Shown: one piece after another, positions 8,695 through 17,695 of the stretch | Position numbering within the stretch: position 1 is the stretch's first letter | Layout: each line of letters opens with the position of its first letter | Assembly (NCBI GenBank): GCA_937974555.1 | Contig: CALJKR010000044.1 | Location: 1 to 64,000 of the forward strand | Direction: 5' to 3' | Length of the DNA stretch: 64,000 nt | Origin: an uncultured Flavobacteriales bacterium | GTDB lineage: Bacteria > Bacteroidota > Bacteroidia > Flavobacteriales_D > Sanyastnellaceae | Notes under the pieces: model-generated | What the model was told of the DNA's origin: nothing | What the model saw: only the letters and a program-made list of their open reading frames with translations | Database searches by the model: none | Translations under genes and position numbers: made by a program

Positions 8695-9564
8695 ATGAGA
8701 CAGTTAAAGATAACCAAACAAGTAACCAACCGTGAGACCGCCTCTCTTGACAAGTATTTGCAAGAGATTGGTCGCGTGGATTTGATTACCGCGGAGGAAG
8801 AAGTTGAGTTGGCAAGAAGAATCAAGCAAGGCGATCAAGTAGCCCTTGAGAAATTAACCAAAGCCAACCTTCGTTTCGTGGTTTCCGTTTCCAAGCAGTA
8901 CCAAAACCAAGGTCTATCACTTCCGGACTTGATCAACGAAGGAAACTTAGGGTTGATCAAAGCCGCACAACGTTTTGATGAAACCCGAGGTTTCAAATTC
9001 ATCTCCTATGCTGTTTGGTGGATTCGTCAATCAATTCTTCAAGCTTTGGCTGAACAATCTCGTATTGTCCGCCTTCCGTTGAATAAGATTGGTTCAATAA
9101 ACAAAATCAACAAGGCTTTTGCCAAGTTGGAGCAAGAATTTGAACGTCCACCCACACCAGCTGAATTGGCTGAGGTTTTGGAAATGACACTCGATGAGGT
9201 AAAACAAAGTTTGCGCAATAGCGGAAGACACGTATCTATGGATGCTCCTTTGAAAGATGGAGATGAAAGTAGCTCTACCATGTATGACGTTTTGCAAACC
9301 AATGATACGCCTTCTCCTGACAATGATTTGTTGCACGAATCATTGAGAAAAGAAATTGAGCGCTCATTAAAAACTTTGACCACACGCGAGGCAGATGTTG
9401 TTCGCTTGTATTTCGGATTAAATGGTGAACATCCATTGACTTTGGAAGAGATTGGTGAACGATTTGATTTAACACGCGAACGGGTGCGCCAAATCAAAGA
9501 GAAAGCCATTCGTCGTCTAAAGCATACCAGTAGAAGCCGAATGCTAAAATCATACTTGGGCTAA
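8695..9564 (+). CDS. rpoD: Primary RNA polymerase sigma factor (RpoD/SigA)
   Basis: A 289-residue sigma-70 factor of the short Bacteroidota primary type, lacking region 1.1 and the non-conserved insert. Region 1.2 is DKYLQEIGRVDLITAEEE, region 2 spans LRFVVSVSKQY through SYAVWWIRQSI, region 3 contains RPPTPAELAEVLE, and the region 4.2 helix-turn-helix is LEEIGERFDLTRERVRQIKE. It is expected to read the TTG/TAnnTTTG promoters seen across this window. It starts 36 bp after pnp, and a strong terminator follows. Confidence 0.97.
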   Translation: MRQLKITKQVTNRETASLDKYLQEIGRVDLITAEEEVELARRIKQGDQVALEKLTKANLRFVVSVSKQYQNQGLSLPDLINEGNLGLIKAAQRFDETRGFKFISYAVWWIRQSILQALAEQSRIVRLPLNKIGSINKINKAFAKLEQEFERPPTPAELAEVLEMTLDEVKQSLRNSGRHVSMDAPLKDGDESSSTMYDVLQTNDTPSPDNDLLHESLRKEIERSLKTLTTREADVVRLYFGLNGEHPLTLEEIGERFDLTRERVRQIKEKAIRRLKHTSRSRMLKSYLG

Positions 9565-9586
9565 TTCTGATTAAAATGAATTATTT

Positions 9587-9619
9587 AAAAGGTTGTCAGT
9601 AATGGCAACCTTTTTTTTT
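9587..9619 (+). terminator. Intrinsic terminator after rpoD
   Basis: AAAAGGTTG pairs with CAACCTTTT (9-bp arms, extendable through a G-U and a C-G pair) and runs into nine T. It separates rpoD from the repeat-protein gene. Confidence 0.88.
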
Positions 9620-9638
9620 CGATATTTGATAAAAAGAC

Positions 9639-9974
9639 ATGAAACATATTCTCATTCTATTCTTTGGTCTTGGGTGCCTTCTAACAACGCGAGCACAAAA
9701 ATTGTTTTCCGTTGATTATGAAAGTCAAGCGGATATCCGCGTATTTGTTGTGCCCTATGAAAGTCAAGCTGACTTGAAAGTGTACAAAGTCAAATACGAA
9801 AGCCAAGCCAATGGAAATGAAGGGAAATGGTTTTTTACCCAGTATTCAAGTCAAGCGAAGAAGAAAATCTACTTTGTGAAATACGAAAGCCAAGCCGACC
9901 TTAAAATTTATTTCGTGGAGTATGAAAGCCAAGCCGGATGGCGAAATAAATCAAAGATTGCCTTGCTCTATTAA
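9639..9974 (+). CDS. Secreted YESQAD-repeat protein (DUF6150 type)
   Basis: A 111-residue exported protein with a signal peptide (about 1-19, ending LLTTRAQ). The mature part is almost wholly six copies of a degenerate unit of 11-15 residues centred on YESQA: DYESQADIR, PYESQADLK, KYESQANGN, QYSSQAKKK, KYESQADLK, EYESQAGWR. The alternating hydrophobic/polar pattern (KIYFVKYESQA) suggests a regular beta structure. This repeat is characteristic of the DUF6150 family of Bacteroidota, whose function is unknown to me. A GATATTTG box (one mismatch to the -7 consensus) lies 10 bp upstream, so it is probably its own transcription unit after the rpoD terminator. Confidence 0.75.
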   Translation: MKHILILFFGLGCLLTTRAQKLFSVDYESQADIRVFVVPYESQADLKVYKVKYESQANGNEGKWFFTQYSSQAKKKIYFVKYESQADLKIYFVEYESQAGWRNKSKIALLY

Positions 9975-10000
9975 TCCTTCCTTTATCCCCTCCTTCAGAT

Positions 10001-10008
10001 TACCTTTG
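10001..10008 (+). promoter_or_regulatory. -7 element for the oxidoreductase gene, implying a leaderless mRNA
   Basis: TACCTTTG is an exact match to TAnnTTTG. Its last base is only 4 nt from the ATG at 10013, so the expected transcription start falls on or next to the start codon. No -33 TTG was found at 19 bp. Confidence 0.45.
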
Positions 10009-10012
10009 TTTA

Positions 10013-10666
10013 ATGAAAGCAACAATTATAGGCGCTTCTGGATTGGTTGGAAATAGTCTTTTACGCCAACTCTTGACTAACCCACACTTTTCACAAGTGC
10101 AAATTTTAGTCAGAAATTCATTGGGTATTGAAGATCCCAAGCTAACTGAGATCATTGTCGATTTTAAAGATGAAGGCGCATTTTCATCGGCTCTATTAGA
10201 AAATAGTGTGATATTCAGTTGCGTTGGCACAACCCAGAAAAAAGTCAATGGAAATTGGGATTTGTACAAATCAATCGACTTTGACATTACGGTAAATGCA
10301 GCCCGATTGGGTCATACCAAGCATTGCTCAAACTTTATTTTTGTTTCAGCCATTGGCGCAGATAAAAACGCTTCTAATAAATACCTTAAACTCAAGGGAC
10401 AGATTGAAAAAAACATTGAGCTACAGCATTTGCCGCGCGTATTTGCACTGCGCCCCTCCTTGCTAATTGGACCTCGATCTGAATTTAGATTGGGAGAAAA
10501 AATTGCACAATGGGCCATGCCAGCTTTCAACTTTCTCCTGCCCTACAAATACAAAACCATCACTGCTGATCAAGTGGCGGCAAAGATGATTTCTTTGTCT
10601 CATTCAACATCAATGGGATTTCATATCGTAGAAGGCAAACCATTATTTAACATTGAAAATGTCTAA
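10013..10666 (+). CDS. NAD(P)-binding oxidoreductase, TIP30/HTATIP2-like atypical SDR
   Basis: A 217-residue Rossmann-fold protein. The dinucleotide-binding motif GASGLVGNSLL begins at residue 7. FSCVGTTQKKVNGN, the central FVSAIGADKNASNKYLKLKG with the Tyr-x3-Lys pair, and ALRPSLLIGPR are typical of the atypical SDR group that includes human TIP30 and bacterial YtfG/NmrA-like proteins. The substrate is not known for the bacterial members. Its 3' end overlaps rlmF by 8 nt, so the two are probably cotranscribed. Confidence 0.82.
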   Translation: MKATIIGASGLVGNSLLRQLLTNPHFSQVQILVRNSLGIEDPKLTEIIVDFKDEGAFSSALLENSVIFSCVGTTQKKVNGNWDLYKSIDFDITVNAARLGHTKHCSNFIFVSAIGADKNASNKYLKLKGQIEKNIELQHLPRVFALRPSLLIGPRSEFRLGEKIAQWAMPAFNFLLPYKYKTITADQVAAKMISLSHSTSMGFHIVEGKPLFNIENV

Positions 10667-11576
10667 CCTACATCCCAACAATATTCACAAAAACGGTTAC
10701 AACTTTGATGAGTTAACCCAAGTTGAGCCCAATTTGACACCGTTTGTCTTTGTGAATGAGTTTCAAACCAAAACGATCAATTTTTTTGATGCCGCAGCGG
10801 TTAAAGCCCTGAATAAAGCGCTTCTCAAGAAATACTATCAAATCACCTACTGGGATATACCTGAAAATTATTTATGTCCACCTATTCCTGGAAGGGCTGA
10901 ATACATTCATCATATCGCTGATTTAATAAAAGAAAAACATGTACCGCAAAACATCAAGGTGGTAGACATTGGAGTTGGTGCCAACTGCATTTACCCCATT
11001 TTGGGAGCGAGTTTATATGGTTGGAATTTTATTGGCACAGACATTAGCAAGCAATCGCTAAGAAATGCTGAAAAAATTGTTCAATCCAACAAATTCCTTA
11101 CAAACAAGGTAGAACTACGTCTTCAGGATTACAACGACTTGGTATTTTCTGGTGTAATTGGCGCAAAAGAAATATGGGATGTGACCATTTGTAATCCGCC
11201 ATTTCATTCTTCTGAAAAAGAAGCCGATTTGCAAGCACTGCGAAAACTGAAGAACCTTTATGGAGAAAAAGCTCCTCAAAAGGAACTCAACTTCAAAGGG
11301 AGAAGCCATGAACTTTGGTGTGATGGTGGTGAACTAAAATTTGTTGCCAATATGATTCACGAAAGTGCGAACTACGGCAAACAATGCTTCTGGTTCACTT
11401 CTTTGGTCTCTCAACAAGACAACTTACCTATACTCCAAAAGCAATTGAAAGAAATAGGCGCCAAACAAACGTGTATCATCCCATTGAATCACGGCAACAA
11501 GCAAAGCAGAATCTTGGCTTGGTCTTTTTTGACAACACAGCAACAAAAAGAATGGAAACTGGCCAGATGGATATAA
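10659..11576 (+). CDS. rlmF: 23S rRNA (adenine-N6)-methyltransferase RlmF
   Basis: A 305-residue SAM-dependent methyltransferase. RlmF methylates A1618 (E. coli numbering) of 23S rRNA. The SAM site VDIGVGANCIYPILG, the acidic GTDIS and the catalytic NPPFH motif (Asn179) are present. NPPFH is specific to this family among N6-adenine methylases. The N-terminus (LHPNNIHKNGYNFDEL) is the usual RlmF opening. The ATG at 10659 is chosen over a TTG two codons upstream. It overlaps the previous gene by 8 nt and is followed after 1 bp by a porin-like gene. Confidence 0.93.
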   Translation: MSNLHPNNIHKNGYNFDELTQVEPNLTPFVFVNEFQTKTINFFDAAAVKALNKALLKKYYQITYWDIPENYLCPPIPGRAEYIHHIADLIKEKHVPQNIKVVDIGVGANCIYPILGASLYGWNFIGTDISKQSLRNAEKIVQSNKFLTNKVELRLQDYNDLVFSGVIGAKEIWDVTICNPPFHSSEKEADLQALRKLKNLYGEKAPQKELNFKGRSHELWCDGGELKFVANMIHESANYGKQCFWFTSLVSQQDNLPILQKQLKEIGAKQTCIIPLNHGNKQSRILAWSFLTTQQQKEWKLARWI

Positions 11577-11577
11577 T

Positions 11578-12669
11578 ATGAAACTACTCTCTACAACGCT
11601 CGCCTTTTTATCCATCTGTTTCCATTCTATAGGCTACACGCAAAGTGAAACAGGTCAAGATCCGCTGCCCGTGTATTCCATACAATTTTTTGCTGAAGGA
11701 TACTATGGTCTCTCTACATACGAAGGTAGGAAAGATCAAGAGGCGTTCTATTACAATCACCATTCACTGCGAAGTCCAAAGATCAATTACGCTCAAGTTT
11801 TATTTGAGAAAAAATTAAACACTTGGCAATTTCAGTTGGGTATTCATGATGGCATTTACGTAAGACGTAATTATGCAGACCAGCCGCAATGGGCCCAACT
11901 GCTTTCGCATGCCAATATTCAATATTCGTCACAGCATTTTATTGGACTTAAAATTCTTGCTGGAATATTCCCCTCTCATATCGGATTTGAAAGTGCCCGA
12001 ACGGATGCCAATTTAACAGCGAGCCGCAGTATGCTTGCAGAGAATAGTCCATATTATGAAAGTGGTATTCAATGCCAGTATCAACCCCTGAGCAATAAAT
12101 GGCAATTGGGTTTATACCTTCTCACAGGATGGCAGCAAGCGCATATAGAATTACCAGCAAAGCGAATCTCAATGGGCTGGAGTTCACGATACAACATTGC
12201 AGACAATTGGGGATTATTTTACAATGGATTTTCAGGATTTACGCATACTGCCAGCTATGAAAAACGCAGCTACCACAATTTCTATTCTCAAATGTCATCA
12301 CAACGATGGACGGGTATTGTTGGATTTGATTACGGCACTGCACAAATCCAAGGAATCAACCACCAATGGTATTCACCCGTAGCGATATTGCAATACCAAA
12401 GAAACAACCATCTCAAATTTGCTTTTCGATATGAATACATGCAGGTTCCCTCAGCCGCTTTTATATTGATTGATCAAAACTACAACTACGATAGACGCAG
12501 CGCGATTAGCGCCAACATCGATTTTAAATCAAATAAAAATTGGCTTTTGAGATTGGAATACAAACAAGCTTGGGGACTGGGCTATTTACCTGGACAAAAA
12601 GACATGCAGATCAAAAACAACAACCTCATATTATTGAGCCTTTCCAAATCTTTCCAATTGTCCTTTTAA
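11578..12669 (+). CDS. Outer-membrane beta-barrel porin-like protein (BBP2/OmpL-like)
   Basis: A 363-residue protein with a signal peptide (1-21, ending SIGYTQ). The mature part is rich in alternating aromatic/polar strands (FFAEGYYGLS, WQFQLGIHDGIYVRR, LKFAFRYEYMQV) and ends in Phe (KSFQLSF), as outer-membrane barrels do. The FAEGYY opening and the FPSHIGFESARTDANLTASRSML segment resemble the putative beta-barrel porin-2 family. The cargo is unknown. The gene starts 1 bp after rlmF. Its last 39 nt overlap the 3' end of the convergent OmpA-family gene. Confidence 0.72.
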   Translation: MKLLSTTLAFLSICFHSIGYTQSETGQDPLPVYSIQFFAEGYYGLSTYEGRKDQEAFYYNHHSLRSPKINYAQVLFEKKLNTWQFQLGIHDGIYVRRNYADQPQWAQLLSHANIQYSSQHFIGLKILAGIFPSHIGFESARTDANLTASRSMLAENSPYYESGIQCQYQPLSNKWQLGLYLLTGWQQAHIELPAKRISMGWSSRYNIADNWGLFYNGFSGFTHTASYEKRSYHNFYSQMSSQRWTGIVGFDYGTAQIQGINHQWYSPVAILQYQRNNHLKFAFRYEYMQVPSAAFILIDQNYNYDRRSAISANIDFKSNKNWLLRLEYKQAWGLGYLPGQKDMQIKNNNLILLSLSKSFQLSF

Positions 12670-14445
12670 AGATTTCCATTCCAGCCCTTCTATCTCAATC
12701 CGCCTTTCCTCTCTGGCTTTGGCCGAATAAATGCTCTCCTTTTTATTCTTGATATCATCACTCACCATAGCTGATTGACTTTCGCCAAAAGGACTTGATT
12801 GAATTTTCAATTGTCCACCCCAATACGGACGCAAGGATCCATTATTCCATTTTAAAAGCTCATTTTCCAGAGCGTTGATTCTGCGCTGGGTCAATCGCAA
12901 ATTGTAATCACCGGCAGCCAAGGGACTTGCAAATCCCCTCACATGAAGAGTCAACGTATCGCCCAATGCCATTCTCTTTTCGATAATCACCATGGCCCTT
13001 TTCCATTGCTCATATCGGTAGGTTAATTTGGAATCCACAAATTGTTCCCATTCATTTTCATCGTCCAACGCTTGGATATACTCTTTGGATTTTGACGTGT
13101 AAGAAGACAAGCAATCCGCATAAGTCCATTGCGAACTGGTATCCATTGAATTGGGCTGGGGCTCGTCATTGTGAAAATATAGGGGCAAAGGCAAGTGCAT
13201 GGCCAACCACTGCAAATCCATGGGAATGGAATCCTGTTTCGGCTTTTGCTTTTTGAAATAGACATACTGATACATCTCCAAACAACAACCGGTTCCTGAT
13301 CTTGCAGAACTCCAAATCCATCTTTGGCTCAAGCTGTCTTCAAAAATGGAGAACCCAATATCATTTTGACTTGAATTAACGGGCAGTCCCAAATTTTGAA
13401 CTTTCTGCCAATTGTTGGGTGAGCCTTTGACTTTATAAATATCAAATTCCCCAAATCCAAGATGACCTCGCGATGAAAAATACAAAGCATCCTTGATCCA
13501 ACGTGGCTCAATTTCATCCAAGGCTGTATTTATCGTTTCATCCAACACCTGCGGTTTCCCCCACTCATTTCCTTCGCGCCTGGAAATCCAAATATCCATT
13601 CCTCCTCTTCCACCGGCTCTGTCACTGCTGAAAACCAAATAGGCATATCCCTCCCAGTATGCAATGGATGGCATCGTATTCCTTGTTCCCTTGGATAACA
13701 AAGCTGTGATTGGCTCCCAATGGTTTTTTGCGTTGCGATATAGGATAACCGATTGATTGCCTTCCAATTGACCCACCCCTATCCAAAGGGTATCAAACAA
13801 TGCGGGATGCAAAACAGGGCGCTCCTCAAAAATCGCATCCCAATTGTGACTACTTGACCAAGTAGAATCCACTACTTTTCCTTGCCAATGCGTGGAGTCC
13901 CACTCTTGAAAAAAGATACTGTCTCCCATCCAATAGGCTTGACCCTGAGAATGATGTCGCTTCATATCCACCGCATGAGCCTGAATGCTATCTACTCTTA
14001 CCTGTTGCATGGCCCATTCAACGGATTGGATATGCCACTCAATATTTTCTTTTTCAGGATGAAAACGATGGTCTCCCCTTACTTTTTGCTTGTACTTTTT
14101 CCAATACTGCAGCGCCTGCGGATAGCGCCCATTGCGCATATTTAAATTGCCCAAATAAAAAAAAGCTTCAGGCCTTATTTTTCCTTGATCTTTTTTAATG
14201 GTTTTTTCTAAAAGGGACATTGCCCGATAATCGTGGTGATTATGCCAACACGCTCTTCCATATTTGAATCCCAACTCAAATGAAGTAGAATCCAACGCGT
14301 ATGCCGCTTGGTAGTATGACTCAGCCATATCAAACTTTCCCTCCTCGAAAAACTGATCCGCCCACCACTCGTACTTATCAGGACTTTGAGCAAAAAGCGT
14401 GAGGGGAATAAAATTCAAACCAAGCCACCAAAAGAAGATGGACAT
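12631..14445 (-). CDS. TPR / PD40 beta-propeller / OmpA-domain envelope protein
   Basis: A 604-residue exported protein with signal peptide MSIFFWWLGLNFIPLTLFAQ. TPR-like helices (about 25-125) come first. WD40-like PD40 blades follow (FSSDRAGGRGGMDIW, YFSSRGHLGFGEFDIY), then the family segment LPLYFHNDEPQP. The C-terminal OmpA domain (HVRGFASPLAAGDYNLRLTQRRI) should bind peptidoglycan. The order recalls PorE of the T9SS, but I see no carboxypeptidase-like domain, so it may be a paralogue. Cys-Cys in GTGCCLEMY is unusual. The start at 14445 gives a good signal peptide; a further upstream ATG would run into the divergent gene. Its 3' end overlaps the porin gene by 39 nt. Confidence 0.8.
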   Translation of the reverse strand: MSIFFWWLGLNFIPLTLFAQSPDKYEWWADQFFEEGKFDMAESYYQAAYALDSTSFELGFKYGRACWHNHHDYRAMSLLEKTIKKDQGKIRPEAFFYLGNLNMRNGRYPQALQYWKKYKQKVRGDHRFHPEKENIEWHIQSVEWAMQQVRVDSIQAHAVDMKRHHSQGQAYWMGDSIFFQEWDSTHWQGKVVDSTWSSSHNWDAIFEERPVLHPALFDTLWIGVGQLEGNQSVILYRNAKNHWEPITALLSKGTRNTMPSIAYWEGYAYLVFSSDRAGGRGGMDIWISRREGNEWGKPQVLDETINTALDEIEPRWIKDALYFSSRGHLGFGEFDIYKVKGSPNNWQKVQNLGLPVNSSQNDIGFSIFEDSLSQRWIWSSARSGTGCCLEMYQYVYFKKQKPKQDSIPMDLQWLAMHLPLPLYFHNDEPQPNSMDTSSQWTYADCLSSYTSKSKEYIQALDDENEWEQFVDSKLTYRYEQWKRAMVIIEKRMALGDTLTLHVRGFASPLAAGDYNLRLTQRRINALENELLKWNNGSLRPYWGGQLKIQSSPFGESQSAMVSDDIKNKKESIYSAKAREERRIEIEGLEWKSLKGQLERFGKAQ

Positions 14446-14494
14446 GAGTAACTTTGTTTGATATTCTTTTGAAAGGCAAGTTGACATTCCAAAA

Positions 14495-15421
14495 ATGAAG
14501 GTACTCATTAAAAATATTTCTCAATTCACAATTGCGCTATTTTTATTGGTGTTTGTCGCATTTTCCATCTTGGCCTTTCAATCCAAATGGATAACCGCTA
14601 CCAACATTCGTTACAAACCCACCTGCAATGGAAAACTGGCTGAGCGAATCAAGGAGGCGAATCAATGCAGAAATATCGATATCCTGTTCCTGGGCTCATC
14701 ACACTGCTATAGAGGATTTGATACCCGTATTTTTAAATCGCATGATCTACTTGGTTTCAATCTAGGATCCTCTTCTCAAACCCCCATGCAATCGGCCTTG
14801 CTACTGGATCGATACGTGGATTTAATGAAACCCCAATTGGTAGTTTTAGAAATCTTTCCTGATTTGTATGACGGCAATGGTCTTGAATCTACCCTTGATT
14901 TCATTTCCAATATTGGTCCCTCAAGTGTAACCCATCAGATGCTAATTGAAACACACGATATCAGTGCCTACAACACTTATGGTTATGGATTGATAAAGAA
15001 TTTATGGCTTGGACCAGATATCATACAATGTGATACTGCTTTAGAGCAATATGTCGCCGGTGGTTTTGTCGAAAAAAAGAAATTCATTACAACTACATTC
15101 CAAGGCAGTTCAATCCCACTGAGCTGGAAGGATTCTCAATTAAAAAGTTTCAATCGGATTCAAGAAATTTGTAATCAACGAAAAATACCATTGGTCTATG
15201 TGTTGGCCCCAATGACAACCGCCTATTATGCACAATATCCCAACATCGATCATTGGATTTCATCCATTGAACAAGATGGATTTAAAGTATATAATTTCAA
15301 TCCCATTGGTAAGCATTATAGCGAATCTCATTTTTATGACGCGCACCACTTGAATCAAAAAGGTGTTGAAATATTTAATCAAGAATTGATAACCATTATT
15401 AAAAAAGATTTTCCTTTATAA
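14495..15421 (+). CDS. Membrane-anchored SGNH-hydrolase-like protein
   Basis: A 308-residue protein with one N-terminal membrane anchor (about 10-32, TIALFLLVFVAFSILAF) and a soluble domain with SGNH-like motifs. LFLGSSHCYRGFDT (block I Ser), GFNLGSSSQTP (block II region) and DAHHLNQKGVEIF near the C-terminus (Asp-x2-His-like block V) are visible. SGNH/AlgX-like proteins act as esterases or O-acyltransferase partners on envelope glycans. The substrate is unknown. It is divergent from the OmpA-family gene by 49 bp and is followed after 1 bp by the hydroxyacyl-CoA dehydrogenase gene, so it probably heads that operon. Confidence 0.65.
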   Translation: MKVLIKNISQFTIALFLLVFVAFSILAFQSKWITATNIRYKPTCNGKLAERIKEANQCRNIDILFLGSSHCYRGFDTRIFKSHDLLGFNLGSSSQTPMQSALLLDRYVDLMKPQLVVLEIFPDLYDGNGLESTLDFISNIGPSSVTHQMLIETHDISAYNTYGYGLIKNLWLGPDIIQCDTALEQYVAGGFVEKKKFITTTFQGSSIPLSWKDSQLKSFNRIQEICNQRKIPLVYVLAPMTTAYYAQYPNIDHWISSIEQDGFKVYNFNPIGKHYSESHFYDAHHLNQKGVEIFNQELITIIKKDFPL

Positions 15422-15422
15422 C

Positions 15423-16553
15423 ATGAAAAAAATTGGCGTTTTAGGAGCCGGAGCCATGGGTGCTGGAATTGCACAAGTTGCCGCACAAGCAGGTCATCCA
15501 GTAATTTTGGTTGACCTTCAAGAGGAAGCCATTGCAAAAGGTTTACAAGGCATTGAACTCTCATTATCCAAAGCGGTAGAAAAAGGAAAAATGAGCGAAG
15601 ATGATAAAAAACAAATTACACATCGCATCCAAACCTCTACTCGCATTGAATCCTTTTCAGATTGTGATTTAATTATTGAGGCCATCATTGAGAAATTGGA
15701 AATAAAGCAGAGTGTATTCAAACAACTGGATCAACTGGTTCATGCAAATTGCATTCTTGCATCCAATACCTCCTCTTTATCCATAACGTCCATTGCTTCT
15801 GTATGCAATCATCCTGAACGTGTATTTGGGATTCATTTTTTTAATCCCGCACCGTTGATGCCATTGGTAGAGATTATTCCTGCTACCCAAAGCAATGGCG
15901 CGTTGGCTGAAGAATTAAAAAGACTTATGCTGGATTGGAAAAAAGTACCGGTCATCGCCAAAGATTGGCCAGGCTTTATCGTGAACAGAGTAGCACGACC
16001 TTATTACAGCGAAGCCCTAAGAATTTTTGATGAAGGCATCGCCAGCCAACCGGAAATTGACCATGCCATGAAAGCATTGGGTTTCAAAATGGGCCCCTTT
16101 GAATTAATGGATTTAATCGGTCATGATGTTAACTACGCAGTCACAGAAAGTGTGTTCACTGCTTTCTATTTCGATCCTCGGTTTAAGCCCAGTTTAACCC
16201 AAAAGAAATTGGTAGAAGCTGGATGGTTCGGTAGAAAAAGTGGCCGAGGGTTTTATGAATATCCCGCAGGTTGTCCTTCGGTAAACTTGGATAACGAGAA
16301 AGCAACCATCATTCAAAACAGAATATTGGCCATGCTCATCAATGAAGCATGCGACTCACATTATTGCGGATTAGCTTCCGAGGAGGATCTGGATTTGGCC
16401 ATGACAAAAGGAGTGAACTATCCCAAAGGACTAATGGCATGGGGAAGTGAAATTGGTTTTGGACAAGTGGGGCAATGGATGCAAAATTTAATGGATACAT
16501 ACCAAGATGATCGTTATCGAATGAGTGTAGGATTGAAAAAAAGAATGTCATGA
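15423..16553 (+). CDS. 3-hydroxyacyl-CoA dehydrogenase (two C-terminal domains)
   Basis: A 376-residue NAD-dependent dehydrogenase of beta-oxidation and butyryl-CoA metabolism. The Rossmann motif is GAGAMGAGIAQ (residues 8-18). IHFFNPAPLMPLVEII contains the catalytic His. A first 3HCDH C-terminal domain (about 185-285, GFIVNRVARPYYSEA) is followed by a second, partial one (about 290-376), as in PaaH-like enzymes, whereas the paralogue at 33093-33977 has only one. Its stop overlaps the pirin start by 4 nt (ATGA). Confidence 0.92.
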   Translation: MKKIGVLGAGAMGAGIAQVAAQAGHPVILVDLQEEAIAKGLQGIELSLSKAVEKGKMSEDDKKQITHRIQTSTRIESFSDCDLIIEAIIEKLEIKQSVFKQLDQLVHANCILASNTSSLSITSIASVCNHPERVFGIHFFNPAPLMPLVEIIPATQSNGALAEELKRLMLDWKKVPVIAKDWPGFIVNRVARPYYSEALRIFDEGIASQPEIDHAMKALGFKMGPFELMDLIGHDVNYAVTESVFTAFYFDPRFKPSLTQKKLVEAGWFGRKSGRGFYEYPAGCPSVNLDNEKATIIQNRILAMLINEACDSHYCGLASEEDLDLAMTKGVNYPKGLMAWGSEIGFGQVGQWMQNLMDTYQDDRYRMSVGLKKRMS

Positions 16554-17419
16554 AAAAGAGTGTTCAAGAAATTATGAGTCCTCCGCCTCCACACATGGTG
16601 GGTGATGGATTTAGGGTTCACAACTATATTCCTGGATTGGTGGGCATGCAAAGAATGAATCCGTTTATCATGATGGATTATAACTCGCCTCATTATTTTC
16701 CACCATCCGAAACACCTCCCGGTGTTGGTGTTCATCCCCACCGTGGATTTGAGACCGTTACCATTGCATACAAAGGCAAAGTTTCGCATCATGACAGCGC
16801 CGGAAATTCTGGCACCATTGGGGAAGGTGAAGTGCAATGGATGACAGCTGCTTCTGGTGTTCTGCACAAGGAATACCACGAGCGAGATTTTGCCAAGCAA
16901 GGGGGTATTTTTCAGATGGTTCAATTGTGGGTAAATCTCCCTGCAAAAGACAAAATGTCTCCCCCCAGTTATCAAGCCATCACGAGAGGGGATATTCAAA
17001 CGGTAGAACTTGAAAACGGCAATGGTAAAATTGAAATTATAGCGGGATCATTCAACGGAGTAAAAGGGCCTGCGCGAACCTTTTCTCCCGTCGATTTGAT
17101 GAACGCTTTTTTACCAGCAAATGGAGAAGTTCAATTCTCATTTTCCCAGCATGATCATACCGCGCTTGTTGTAATTAGTGGAAAGATTAATATCAACCAC
17201 GAACAAGAAGCTTCAGCCAATCAACTGGTCATCTTTCAAGATGACGGTGAGGATTTTTCCATTCAAGCCATAGATGAATCCGTTGTGTTGATCTTAAACG
17301 GAGAACCCATACCAGAGCCCATAGCCGCCTATGGTCCTTTTGTAATGAATACCAGAGAAGAGATCATTCAAGCCTACCAAGATTTCCAATCTGGGAAGTT
17401 TGGACTATTGGAGGATTAG
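16550..17419 (+). CDS. Pirin family protein
   Basis: A 289-residue bicupin. The pirin metal site is intact: HPHRGFET gives two His, and VLHKEYHE gives the third His plus Glu, the Fe-binding set H-H-H-E. Bacterial pirins have been described as quercetin dioxygenases or as modulators of pyruvate dehydrogenase; the role here is unknown. It is translationally coupled to the hydroxyacyl-CoA dehydrogenase by a 4-nt overlap and overlaps the convergent DUF2442 gene by 15 nt. Confidence 0.9.
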   Translation: MKKSVQEIMSPPPPHMVGDGFRVHNYIPGLVGMQRMNPFIMMDYNSPHYFPPSETPPGVGVHPHRGFETVTIAYKGKVSHHDSAGNSGTIGEGEVQWMTAASGVLHKEYHERDFAKQGGIFQMVQLWVNLPAKDKMSPPSYQAITRGDIQTVELENGNGKIEIIAGSFNGVKGPARTFSPVDLMNAFLPANGEVQFSFSQHDHTALVVISGKININHEQEASANQLVIFQDDGEDFSIQAIDESVVLILNGEPIPEPIAAYGPFVMNTREEIIQAYQDFQSGKFGLLED

Positions 17420-17695
17420 ACCAATGTTTTTTTGATTGAAATTATAAAGGAAATCAATCGTAAAAATCATATCCAAATCCCCCCATTCGATATTACCAAG
17501 ATTGATTTGAAAATTTTTGAATAATTGCTCATCTCTGTATTGGTTAATCATTGGATTGGGATGGTGGAATATGAAATTATAAAAATCAATAATATCCTTT
17601 TTCCCATCGGAAAACTCAACTTCCAACGCGAGACCTCCAAGATGTTTAGCACGGTTAACCTTGATTCCCATCAAATTATGATTTTTTTCTTCCAT
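17405..17695 (-). CDS. DUF2442 domain protein
   Basis: A small protein of 96 residues with the DUF2442 pattern: GIKVNRAKHLGGLALEVEFSDGKKDIIDF followed by a C-terminal NLGNIEWG motif that commonly reads 'G.i.WpnG.D' in the family. The ATG at 17695 is preferred because a further upstream one extends into the DUF4160 gene. Together with the DUF4160 gene, which it overlaps by 20 nt, it forms a pair often seen in bacterial genomes and suspected to be toxin-antitoxin-like. No activity has been shown to my knowledge. Confidence 0.72.
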   Translation of the reverse strand: MEEKNHNLMGIKVNRAKHLGGLALEVEFSDGKKDIIDFYNFIFHHPNPMINQYRDEQLFKNFQINLGNIEWGDLDMIFTIDFLYNFNQKNIGLILQ

